Origin: Alphaproteobacteria bacterium
GTDB taxonomy: Bacteria > Pseudomonadota > Alphaproteobacteria > Rickettsiales > Rickettsiaceae
NCBI GenBank assembly: GCA_020628955.1
Contig: JAHDEH010000002.1
Span: 1-39,715 of the forward strand
Reading direction: 5' to 3'
Length of the DNA stretch: 39,715 nt
Numbering within the stretch: position 1 is the stretch's first letter; each line of letters begins with the position of its first letter. The position numbers and the translations under genes are program-made. Below are positions 1-7,920 of the stretch, piece by piece. The notes under the pieces were generated by a model. That model had not been told where the DNA came from. It ran no database searches and worked only from the letters and a program-made list of their open reading frames with translations.

Positions 1-233
1 TTTTTGTACCTGCCTTCTTTTAAGCAAATCATTAATTTTGCAATTTCTCTGCGGCAAGCAGATTCTCCATCTTCATTTGGCTCGTACGGATCTGCTCCAT
101 CTTGCATTAATTTGATAACACGCTCTACATCTTGATTTTTTGCAGCTTCGTATAGTTTTTGATTAAGTTGTTTTTGCTGTTTTGATAGATTATTTGATTT
201 AAAATGAATGCCATTTTTAAGTTCATTTGTCAT
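1..233 (-). CDS. Ankyrin-repeat-like protein, N-terminal part (3' end truncated by window edge)
   Basis: Minus-strand ATG at 233 reads MTNELKNGIHFKSNNLSKQQKQLNQKLYEAAKNQDVERVIKLMQDGADPYEPNEDGESACRREIAKLMICLKEGRYK with no stop before the window edge. 'LYEAAKNQDVERVIKLMQDGADP' matches the ankyrin helix-turn-helix pattern. Confidence 0.65.
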   Translation of the reverse strand, partial: MTNELKNGIHFKSNNLSKQQKQLNQKLYEAAKNQDVERVIKLMQDGADPYEPNEDGESACRREIAKLMICLKEGRYK

Positions 234-256
234 ATTTTTCCCCCATTAACTTAAGT

Positions 257-287
257 TAAAAAAACAAGGCTCTAAAATATGAGCCTC
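257..287 (-). terminator. Intrinsic terminator-like hairpin, minus strand
   Basis: Minus strand: GAGGCTC-ATATTTTA-GAGCCT-TG-TTTTTTT (6-bp GC-rich stem plus T-run). It lies ~24 nt upstream of the ankyrin ATG. Confidence 0.6.
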
Positions 288-309
288 AATATTTTTTAAT
301 CACATAAGG

Positions 310-435
310 AAAATTTAAATCCCCTCAAGCGATCAGGGAGTTAGTAAACTGCTAAAAGACAGCGTGATAGCCTTTGAAAAAATTCTGAACATACGCCACC
401 ACCTCCCCGATCTTAAAAAGAATCGAGGATTCATC
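310..435 (-). ncRNA. Candidate structured RNA / leader upstream of the ankyrin ORF
   Basis: Minus strand: outer helix AATCCTC/GAGGGGATT (~7 bp), inner 10-bp helix GATCGGGGAG (412..403)/CTCCCTGATC (340..331), plus an apical hairpin. G-U pairs on the minus strand become A-C mismatches on plus. Followed by the terminator at 287..257. Confidence 0.35.
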
Positions 436-469
436 ATTTATGGAAGATATATACCACTTTTAGAAGGTT

Positions 470-512
470 ACTAAGCCCTAGAAATAGCAATACGCTATTT
501 CTAGGGCTTAGT
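470..512. repeat. Perfect 19-bp inverted repeat, 5-nt loop
   Basis: ACTAAGCCCTAGAAATAGC-AATAC-GCTATTTCTAGGGCTTAGT read directly. Confidence 0.9.
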
Positions 513-743
513 ATAAATGGTTGCAATTTATAAGTCAAGATTAAGATCTTAGCTACCTTTTTGATTATAACTAGCGATTTGGGATTTATATATAACAAAT
601 AAGTTAATTTACGTGATAAATATGCCATAGATAAAAAAAATCGTTTATCCTGTGTGTTTTTTTACAATTTATTAAAATAGCCTGTTGCTCTTATAAAAAG
701 AATAATATATTCTTATAAATCTAACTGTAAAATATTTAGATTT

Positions 744-1106
744 ATGAGCAAAATTTTAGTAGTTGAAGATAATGATTTAAACATGCGTCTATTTAATGAT
801 TTACTCAGCATAAAAAAGCATGAAATTATTACTTCTACCGATGGTATTGATGTGAAAAACATTGCCTCCAAAGAACGGCCAGATTTAATATTGATGGATA
901 TTCAGCTTGGTGATATTTCTGGAATAGATTTAATAAAAGAGCTAAAATCAAACTCTAGTACTAATCAAATACCAATTATTGCAGTTACTGCTTTTGCTAT
1001 GAAAAATGACGAAGAATTAATAAGGCAATCAGGTTGTGATATGTATCTTGCAAAACCTGTTGCTATTGACGATTTTTATGAAGCACTAGATCATTACCTT
1101 AATTAA
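744..1106 (+). CDS. divK: Single-domain response regulator, DivK-like
   Basis: Receiver domain (ILVVEDNDLNMRLF, LILMDIQLGDISG, IPIIAVTAFAM, YLAKPV), directly upstream of a pleD-like gene. Confidence 0.88.
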   Translation: MSKILVVEDNDLNMRLFNDLLSIKKHEIITSTDGIDVKNIASKERPDLILMDIQLGDISGIDLIKELKSNSSTNQIPIIAVTAFAMKNDEELIRQSGCDMYLAKPVAIDDFYEALDHYLN

Positions 1107-1123
1107 AATAAATTTATATTATC

Positions 1124-2479
1124 ATGACCGGAACAATATTAGTAGTAGACGACATAGACAAAAATGTAAAATTATTAGAAGCTAAATTGCACAGCGAATA
1201 TTATACAGTTTTAACTGCATATAACGGCAAGCAAGCTCTAGAAGTTTTGGAAAATAATAAAATAGATGTTGTACTATTAGACGTCATGATGCCAGAAATG
1301 GACGGCTTCGAAACTTGCCGAAGAATTAAAGCAAATCAAACAACTACACATATTCCGGTTGTAATGGTCACCGCTCTTTCTGAAATAGAAGACAGGGTGC
1401 GGGGGCTTGAAGCTGGCGCAGACGAGTTTCTGACCAAACCAATTAACGACACCTCTTTATTTGCACGAGTTCGCTCTTTAACTAGGATGAAAACAGTCAT
1501 CGACGAGCTAAAATTGCGTAATAAAACCAATGCTGAAATTGGCAAAGAGTTGATAAAATTAAAGGATAATTTTTCTGACAATAAAATATTATTAATCGAT
1601 GATGATTTAATACAAGCTAAAAACATAAAGAAGAGTCTAATAGATTTAACAGATCAAATTAAAGTTATTACTAATGCAAACCAATTAGATGATTTATCTG
1701 ATTTTGTACCAGACCTGATCATTATTAGTTGCCAATTAGAAGAAGAAGACCCTCTGCGAGCTGCAGTAATGATCCGGTCTAAAGCAGATTTCAAAAAAGC
1801 TGTTTTAATGCTGATGGCAGAAGAAGAAAATTCACAAATGGTGCTGCGAGGAATGGAGATAGGCATCAATGATTATTTCATTTATCCAGTTGATAAAAGT
1901 GAAATTCAAGCAAGGGTAAAAACGCAGCTTAGGAGACAGCAATATCAAAATGACTTACGCACCGAGCTTGAAGAGAGCATTGATTTGTCAACACGTGATT
2001 CTCTAACTGGAGTCTTTAACAGGCGCTACTTGGATATCCACATAGAGCAAATGATCAACAAAGCAGAGCAAAATAATGATAAATTTTGTTTTTTAATGAT
2101 TGATGTTGATAATTTCACCGCTGTAAATAATGAACATGGGCACCAAGCTGGCGATTTAGTCTTGAAAAACTTGGCCGCAGTTTTGCGCGCTAATGTAAGA
2201 GTTACAGATATGATAGCAAGATATGGCGGAGAAGAATTTACGATTATACTTGGCAATATAGATAAGAACACAGCAGAAAAAGTTGCAAATAAACTAAGAA
2301 GCGCCGTTGCAAAAACTGATTTTATTATACCTGAAAAACAAATAGCTCTTCGTAGCACCATTTCCATAGGTGTATCCGAATATTCGGAAGGTGATAGCGT
2401 TGAATCTATAGTAAAAAGGTCAGATGAAGCAATGTATCAAGCCAAGGCAGGTGGAAAAAATAAAGTTGTTATTGCTTAA
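1124..2479 (+). CDS. pleD: PleD-like response regulator diguanylate cyclase (REC-REC-GGDEF)
   Basis: REC1 with DVVLLDVMMPEMDG; degenerate REC2; GGDEF domain with RYGGEEF and upstream RVTD I-site. Confidence 0.92.
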   Translation: MTGTILVVDDIDKNVKLLEAKLHSEYYTVLTAYNGKQALEVLENNKIDVVLLDVMMPEMDGFETCRRIKANQTTTHIPVVMVTALSEIEDRVRGLEAGADEFLTKPINDTSLFARVRSLTRMKTVIDELKLRNKTNAEIGKELIKLKDNFSDNKILLIDDDLIQAKNIKKSLIDLTDQIKVITNANQLDDLSDFVPDLIIISCQLEEEDPLRAAVMIRSKADFKKAVLMLMAEEENSQMVLRGMEIGINDYFIYPVDKSEIQARVKTQLRRQQYQNDLRTELEESIDLSTRDSLTGVFNRRYLDIHIEQMINKAEQNNDKFCFLMIDVDNFTAVNNEHGHQAGDLVLKNLAAVLRANVRVTDMIARYGGEEFTIILGNIDKNTAEKVANKLRSAVAKTDFIIPEKQIALRSTISIGVSEYSEGDSVESIVKRSDEAMYQAKAGGKNKVVIA

Positions 2480-2507
2480 ATATATAAGAATTAAATTTCA
2501 CAATAGA

Positions 2508-3308
2508 TTATCCATTTTTTAAATCTAAAATACATGGTATGTGGTCAGAAGGCCTTTCCCAATCGCGAGCCTCTTTTATAAAATCAATTTTTTCTAAATT
2601 ATTCAGTAATGGACTCGATGCCCATATATGGTCAAGCCTTCTGCCGCGATTAGATTTTTTCCAGTCACGATTGCGGTAACTCCACCAGCTATATAATTTT
2701 TCATCCATATTTACAAAATACCTTCCTGTATCTATAAAATCAAAAGAATCCTGAAAATTTAGCAACCCAGACCTTTCTGGCTCAGTATGGCTAATCACAT
2801 TGCGAAGTTGCTTTGATGACCAAACATCGTGCTCGTGCGGAGCTATATTTAAATCGCCAACTAAAATCACCTTATCAGAAGCACTTCTATTTTTTGCAAA
2901 CCATTCTTGCATTAATCTGACATATTCTAGCTTATGTTTGTATTTTGGGTTTGCATCTATATCTGGTTCATCTCCACCAGCAGGAACATAGAAATTATGC
3001 ACCTCTATTTGCCCAATTGGTGACTCTAAAATTGCGCTAATATGGCGTTTATCTTGATTATATAATTCAATAGAAAATTGCTCTTTTATAGGAAATTTTG
3101 ACAATATAGCCACGCCGTTATAAGATTTTTCGCCGCTATAACAAACATATTTAAAGCCCATATCTTTAATCTTGTCGATTGGAAAAAGCTTATCTTCTAC
3201 CTTTGTTTCTTGCAAACAAATTACATCTGCTTTTGTTTCTTCTGCAAGTTTTTTAAGCAACTCTATCCGCAACCGGACAGAATTAATATTCCATGTAATA
3301 ATACGCAT
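2508..3308 (-). CDS. xthA: Exodeoxyribonuclease III
   Basis: MRIITWNINSVR..., CLQETK, LVGDLNIAP, RRLDHIW, SDHIP motifs of the ExoIII/AP endonuclease family. Confidence 0.92.
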   Translation of the reverse strand: MRIITWNINSVRLRIELLKKLAEETKADVICLQETKVEDKLFPIDKIKDMGFKYVCYSGEKSYNGVAILSKFPIKEQFSIELYNQDKRHISAILESPIGQIEVHNFYVPAGGDEPDIDANPKYKHKLEYVRLMQEWFAKNRSASDKVILVGDLNIAPHEHDVWSSKQLRNVISHTEPERSGLLNFQDSFDFIDTGRYFVNMDEKLYSWWSYRNRDWKKSNRGRRLDHIWASSPLLNNLEKIDFIKEARDWERPSDHIPCILDLKNG

Positions 3309-3310
3309 AA

Positions 3311-4708
3311 TTAATATAACTCTTTTTGTATGTTTTTGATTATTTTTGTAGCAAATTTTAATATTTTAGCCTCGGGTGAAAGGTTGCGAGCTGCCCATTT
3401 TTTTATCCACGGCTCTGCCAATTCCCACATTGGTTTGTTTTTATCTAGGCTCTGCCCTATTCCTTCCACAAGCACCATATTTTTTTGCAATAGTAATATT
3501 TGTGGCTGTGTATTCATGCCATATTCTTCGGTTATTTCAAATAAACGGCCAAGCAAATTGCCAATATAAATATTGCCAGCTTTTTCAGCGAAAATTGGTT
3601 CTGCAACAGATCTGCAGCTTTGCGCAAATAATTTTAAATCCGTATTATGGGGAATGAATCCTATATCTTTATGAATTTCAGCAACTCTGTCATAGTCTTT
3701 TTGCACAAATGCATATAGAATCTCCGCAACTCCAATTCTATCTTTTTCTGATAAAGCCCCAATGATTCCAAAATCTATTAATGCAATTTTTCCGTTTTTA
3801 CATATTATTATGTTGCCCGCGTGCATGTCGGCATGAAAATACCCATCCCTAAATGTCATATTGAAAAACACATTGGCAATTTTTTGCGCTATATCAGAAA
3901 GATTATGGCCCATTTTAGTTATAGATTGATGGTCATAAACAGAGCAGCCATCTATCCACTCTGATGTCAAAATATTATCGCAGCACAGTTGCCAATATAT
4001 TTTCGGGATAGTTACTAAATCCGCATCTTGCTGAAAATTACGCTGCACCTGCGCAGCAGAAGCAGCTTCGCTCAATAAATTCAGTTCAAACTCCATTGAT
4101 TTTCTAAATACCGCGATCACTTCTGTTAATTTGAGGCGCCTATATTTCTTGAATAAAGCAGATAAAAGCCAAGCCACACCTTCTAGAAAAATTATATCCT
4201 TTTCATATATGTTTTTAATGTTTGGCCTAAGCACTTTAACAGCAACAGATTCCCCGCTGGCAAGCTTTGCCTTGTGCACCTGGGCAACAGAAGCAGCCGC
4301 AACTGGTGCATCTTCAAAATGCGCAAATATATCCCTTAAATCTTTGCCAAAGGCAGAACGAATTTGGTCTTTTGCAATTTCTGCTGAAAATTCCGGCAAT
4401 TTATCCTGCAAATACCGAAGCTCTTTTGCCGTTTCCGCCCCTATAAAATCTGGTCTTGTAGAAATTGTTTGCCCAAGTTTGATATATATTGGTCCAAGCT
4501 CTTGCAATGCTTTGTTAAGCCTTTTACCAAAATTATCCTTTGGCCTTATAAAAAACCTAATTGGCGCAAACACAAAGCTTATTAATTTGACTATAAGCCC
4601 AAATGCAAAGCTAGGCTTTATATATTTTCTGTCATTAAGAATGCTATGTTTAGCAAGCACGCGCATTAAATGAATAAAGCTGCTCAATTTATAGAAAAAT
4701 CTAGCCAT
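3311..4708 (-). CDS. ubiB: UbiB/AarF-family atypical kinase (ubiquinone biosynthesis)
   Basis: GPIYIKLGQTISTRPD, AAASVAQVHKA, DMHAGNIIICKNGKIALIDFGIIG. Confidence 0.92.
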   Translation of the reverse strand: MARFFYKLSSFIHLMRVLAKHSILNDRKYIKPSFAFGLIVKLISFVFAPIRFFIRPKDNFGKRLNKALQELGPIYIKLGQTISTRPDFIGAETAKELRYLQDKLPEFSAEIAKDQIRSAFGKDLRDIFAHFEDAPVAAASVAQVHKAKLASGESVAVKVLRPNIKNIYEKDIIFLEGVAWLLSALFKKYRRLKLTEVIAVFRKSMEFELNLLSEAASAAQVQRNFQQDADLVTIPKIYWQLCCDNILTSEWIDGCSVYDHQSITKMGHNLSDIAQKIANVFFNMTFRDGYFHADMHAGNIIICKNGKIALIDFGIIGALSEKDRIGVAEILYAFVQKDYDRVAEIHKDIGFIPHNTDLKLFAQSCRSVAEPIFAEKAGNIYIGNLLGRLFEITEEYGMNTQPQILLLQKNMVLVEGIGQSLDKNKPMWELAEPWIKKWAARNLSPEAKILKFATKIIKNIQKELY

Positions 4709-4710
4709 GA

Positions 4711-5457
4711 TTATTTAACTCCATGATGGATTGCAGCTATTCCGCCAGATAGATTTTTATAATCTGTAAATTTAAAGCCTGCATCAATTATCATTCTTTT
4801 GAAACTTACTTGGTCCGGGAATAGACTGATACTTTCTGCAAGATATTGATATGCTTCTTTATTAGAAGCAACTAATTCGCCAATTTTAGGAATCATCTTA
4901 AAAGAATAGAAATTATAAGCCTGATTTAAATATTCATTTTCTACTTTCGAAAACTCCATGCACAAAAATTTACCACCCGGCTTCAATACCCTATATGCTT
5001 CCTGCAAAGCAAGCTCTATATTACTGACATTTCTGATGCCAAAAGAAATAGTATAATAGTCAAAACTATTGTCAGCAAAAGGTAGTTTTTCTGCGTCAGA
5101 AGCTACTAAATCCAAATTATGGATAATATTATTATCAATCGCTTTATCTTTGCATATTTTAAGCATCTCGTCATTAATATCGCATATTACTATTTGCGGA
5201 TTGTAGCCTTTTGCCTTCGCTGCCTTCTTAATGCGAAAGGCAATGTCGCCAGTTCCGCCAGCTACATCCAGTATTTTGGTTTCTTCATTTACCCCGTCTA
5301 CCATACTGCAAAATTGATTTTTCCATAATCTATGAATCCCAACGCTCATAAGATCATTCATTACGTCGTAGTGCGATGCAACTTCTGAAAAAACATCAAA
5401 AACCCTGTTTTTCTTGGTGCCTTCTTTTACTTTTTTAAAACCAAAATCTTCATACAT
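4711..5457 (-). CDS. ubiE: Ubiquinone/menaquinone biosynthesis methyltransferase
   Basis: VFSEVASHYDVMNDLMSVGIHRLWK, LDVAGGTGDIAF, SFGIRNV. Confidence 0.93.
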   Translation of the reverse strand: MYEDFGFKKVKEGTKKNRVFDVFSEVASHYDVMNDLMSVGIHRLWKNQFCSMVDGVNEETKILDVAGGTGDIAFRIKKAAKAKGYNPQIVICDINDEMLKICKDKAIDNNIIHNLDLVASDAEKLPFADNSFDYYTISFGIRNVSNIELALQEAYRVLKPGGKFLCMEFSKVENEYLNQAYNFYSFKMIPKIGELVASNKEAYQYLAESISLFPDQVSFKRMIIDAGFKFTDYKNLSGGIAAIHHGVK

Positions 5458-5581
5458 ACTTGTTTAACCCTAAATGCTAAAATATAACCTAGGCTCTCAT
5501 GCAGAGCTAGGACTTATTATAAACATATACAGTAAATATAGCAACCAACATATCTAAACTTATTACAAGAGAATGTTTTTA

Positions 5582-5595
5582 ACCCGCGCGCGGGT
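5582..5595. repeat. GC-only-core 14-bp perfect palindrome ACCCGCGCGCGGGT
   Basis: Self-reverse-complementary, in a strongly AT-rich context; start of a composite repeat block reaching ~5768. Confidence 0.9.
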
Positions 5596-5639
5596 GAGGC
5601 AAGTCTGTTATGCGCGGGAGATCTTTTTAGTCAAGTTCC

Positions 5640-5732
5640 GATGTCATTACCGCGAAGGCGGTAATCCATAGAACGTTAGTGACGAATTCTTTGCCAGCAA
5701 TCCTAGATTCCCTCCTCCGAGGGAATGACATC
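5640..5732 (+). repeat. Family B palindromic element, copy 1 (93 bp)
   Basis: Termini GATGTCATT/AATGACATC; internal hairpins ATTACCGC-GAAG-GCGGTAAT and ATTCCCTC-CTCC-GAGGGAAT. Confidence 0.92.
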
Positions 5733-5765
5733 AGGATAATAATCTCCCCGTCTTACAAGATTGCC

Positions 5766-6197
5766 TCAATCTATTACTTTACCAGATGGGGAAGGACCAA
5801 AATTATTATCTCCTTCAGTACCTTTTTTGAATATAATCATGAGATCTAATATCCAACCAATAAAAGGTATGGGTTTTATTAACATCCACCAACCGCTTAA
5901 ATTTAAATCATGCAATCTTCTTACTTGAAGCGCAAACATTGATATAATAAACATTACGGTGCAGCATCCAATTATTACGCCCCAAAAAGCTGACAGTAAA
6001 CCTACAATAATTGTCATTATTATCCATTCTGCTTCTCCTAAAGCATACAAGACTCCTAATATAGGGATCCCTACCATATAAAACAAAAACTCTGACACAA
6101 TAAAAATTAAAAACCTCAGCAAAAATTGTTTTCTGCTTAATCTTCCTTTAATAGTGAAAAAATTATCCGCAATGGAATTAAAAAAGTTACTTAACAT
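5766..6197 (-). CDS. DUF805 family membrane protein
   Basis: RLSRKQFLLRFLIF, LQVRRLHDLNLSGWWMLIKPIPFIGWI, FKKGTEGDNNFGPSP is the DUF805 signature. Confidence 0.85.
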   Translation of the reverse strand: MLSNFFNSIADNFFTIKGRLSRKQFLLRFLIFIVSEFLFYMVGIPILGVLYALGEAEWIIMTIIVGLLSAFWGVIIGCCTVMFIISMFALQVRRLHDLNLSGWWMLIKPIPFIGWILDLMIIFKKGTEGDNNFGPSPSGKVID

Positions 6198-6259
6198 ACA
6201 ACCTGCATTTAAAAAAATTTGGCATTATTTTAACATAAATTTACCTTTCTGTACAGTGT

Positions 6260-6376
6260 TTATTTAAATAATATATCTTGCTTGGCTCCTTTTTTCTTTA
6301 GTAAATCAACTGCCTTTCTTGCGTTATATTTTTTTGCATAGAATATGGCGGTTTTACCGCTATTATTTTTTGTATA
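6260..6376 (-). pseudogene. Ankyrin-repeat C-terminal remnant
   Basis: Minus-strand open stretch YTKNNSGKTAIFYAKKYNARKAVDLLKKKGAKQDILFK* matches an ankyrin repeat. It is preceded in frame by TAA and has no start codon. Confidence 0.6.
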
Positions 6377-6479
6377 TTATTTAGTAGTTTTTGCAGAGCT
6401 TTTCAGCTATATTATCCAGAACTATGCAATAGAGCAATATGATTATTTTATATATTTCTAAATAACCTACAAAAACACA

Positions 6480-7511
6480 ATGAAACTAACCGATTTTGAC
6501 TTTGACCTGCCACAGGAATTAATTGCTCAAGCGCCTAGCGATAAGCGCGACCATTCTGACTTGCTGATTGCTGGTAAAGATTCTGAATCTAATAAAATCG
6601 TTAAATTTTATAACATAATAGACCAGCTAAACAAGGGCGATGTAATTGTTTTTAATAATAGCCGCGTGATTAATGCAAAGCTTGAATTACCAGGTAACAT
6701 AAATATTAATCTAAACAGACCAATTGGTGGCAATAAGTGGCTTGGCTTTGCAAGACCTGCCAAAAAATTGCAAGAAAATGATATATTTGAATTTGACGAG
6801 CATCAGATAATCATCAATAAAAAATTAGATTACGGGGAGATTGAACTAGAATTCAAAACCCGTGATGGGCTTAGCGTATTTGAATTTTTAAATCAATATG
6901 GCAAAGTGCCGCTGCCCCAATATATTAAAAGAGAAAAAGGGGAAAAGAATTCTGTAGATTCTGCTAGATATCAAAATGTTTACAGCAAACCAGAGGGCTC
7001 AGTTGCAGCAGCAACTGCAGGGCTGCATTTCACAGGAGAATTACTTGATAAAATCAGGCAAAAAAATATAGAAGTTTGCTTTGTGACTTTGCATGTTGGC
7101 GCTGGCACGTTCTTGCCAGTTAAAACAGAAAATGTCAAAGATCATAAAATGCACACTGAATGGTGCGAAATCAGCAAAGAGAGCGCTGAAATCATTAATC
7201 AAGCCAAAGGAGTGGGAAGAAGAGTTGTTGCAGTTGGCACCACTGCCATGCGTACGCTAGAGTCGTGCGCTTCTGGCGGCATGGTTCAAAGCGGATCTAG
7301 AGAAACTGATATTTTCATAACACCTGGTTTTGATTTTCAGATAGTTGATAGTTTAATTACCAATTTTCATCTGCCAAAATCGACTTTATTCATGCTTATT
7401 TGCGCCTTTGCAGGGTTTGATGAAATGCACGAGCTGTATCAATACGCCATTCGCAATAAAATGCGCTTTTTTAGCTATGGTGATTCTATGATCATTAATA
7501 GAAAAAAATAG
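6480..7511 (+). CDS. queA: S-adenosylmethionine:tRNA ribosyltransferase-isomerase
   Basis: MKLTDFDFDLPQELIAQAP, FNNSRVINAKL, VAAATAGLHFTGELL, LHVGAGTFLPV. Confidence 0.95.
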   Translation: MKLTDFDFDLPQELIAQAPSDKRDHSDLLIAGKDSESNKIVKFYNIIDQLNKGDVIVFNNSRVINAKLELPGNININLNRPIGGNKWLGFARPAKKLQENDIFEFDEHQIIINKKLDYGEIELEFKTRDGLSVFEFLNQYGKVPLPQYIKREKGEKNSVDSARYQNVYSKPEGSVAAATAGLHFTGELLDKIRQKNIEVCFVTLHVGAGTFLPVKTENVKDHKMHTEWCEISKESAEIINQAKGVGRRVVAVGTTAMRTLESCASGGMVQSGSRETDIFITPGFDFQIVDSLITNFHLPKSTLFMLICAFAGFDEMHELYQYAIRNKMRFFSYGDSMIINRKK

Positions 7512-7520
7512 ATTTGGTGT

Positions 7521-7631
7521 AATATTGTATATTTAATTAAAGTCCTGAGCGAGAATGGTGAGCGAATACTATATATAATAGTTCACGCGAGACAATGAAA
7601 CTGCATAAACGGGAGTTAAATTTGCAATATT
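7521..7631 (+). repeat. Family A palindromic/MITE-like element, copy 1 (~111 bp)
   Basis: Imperfect terminal inverted repeats AATATTGTATATTTAA.../...TTAAATTTGCAATATT. Interior CCTGAGCGAGAAT...ATAGTTCACGCGAGACAATGAAACTGCATAAACGGGAGTT is shared with ~17184-17285. Confidence 0.8.
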
Positions 7632-7636
7632 TTAAA

Positions 7637-7711
7637 TGGTGCCGCTAGAGAGAATTGAACTCTCGACCTCATCATTACCAATGATGCGCTCTACCACTGA
7701 GCTATAGCGGC
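7637..7711 (-). tRNA. tRNA-Thr (anticodon GGU)
   Basis: Minus strand GCCGCTATAGCTCAGTGGTAGAGCGCATCATTGGTAATGATGAGGTCGAGAGTTCAATTCTCTCTAGCGGCACCA: paired acceptor GCCGCTA/TAGCGGC, anticodon stem CATCA/TGATG, loop TTGGTAA, TTCAATTC T-loop, encoded CCA. Confidence 0.95.
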
Positions 7712-7799
7712 TCTATATTTACATGACAAGAAATAATTCATTTGCATGAAGCTAATATATGCCTTATTATTAAAGACTAGTCAAGTAAAAAACAAGAAA

Positions 7800-7916
7800 A
7801 TGAATAATAAAACCGAAGAAACCAAACAAAAACAGCAAGAAAAAAAACAGCAACTATCTAGCGCCTTGAAAAATAATTTGCTGAGGAGAAAGACTGCCAA
7901 AAAACAGAAGAAATAA
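7800..7916 (+). CDS. Small basic protein (38 aa)
   Basis: ATG...TAA: MNNKTEETKQKQQEKKQQLSSALKNNLLRRKTAKKQKK. Ends 4 bp before anmK; the 'ALKNNLLRRK' core resembles short basic alphaproteobacterial proteins with an LRxNLxRRK pattern (from memory). Below the ORF-track cutoff. Confidence 0.55.
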   Translation: MNNKTEETKQKQQEKKQQLSSALKNNLLRRKTAKKQKK

Positions 7917-7920
7917 TATT

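Noticed and set aside
470-512. Calling the 19-bp hairpin an intrinsic terminator
   Set aside because: No poly-T tract on either side, so listed only as an inverted repeat.
434-628. 64-aa minus-strand ORF upstream of divK
   Set aside because: Runs through the perfect 19-bp hairpin; AT-rich hydrophobic translation without family signal.
1654-1869. Degenerate second REC domain of PleD as a sign of pseudogenisation
   Set aside because: PleD proteins normally carry a second receiver domain acting as a dimerisation adaptor, and GGEEF and I-site motifs are intact.
4131-4673. 180-aa plus-strand ORF opposite ubiB
   Set aside because: Antisense to a conserved kinase gene; no recognisable family motifs.
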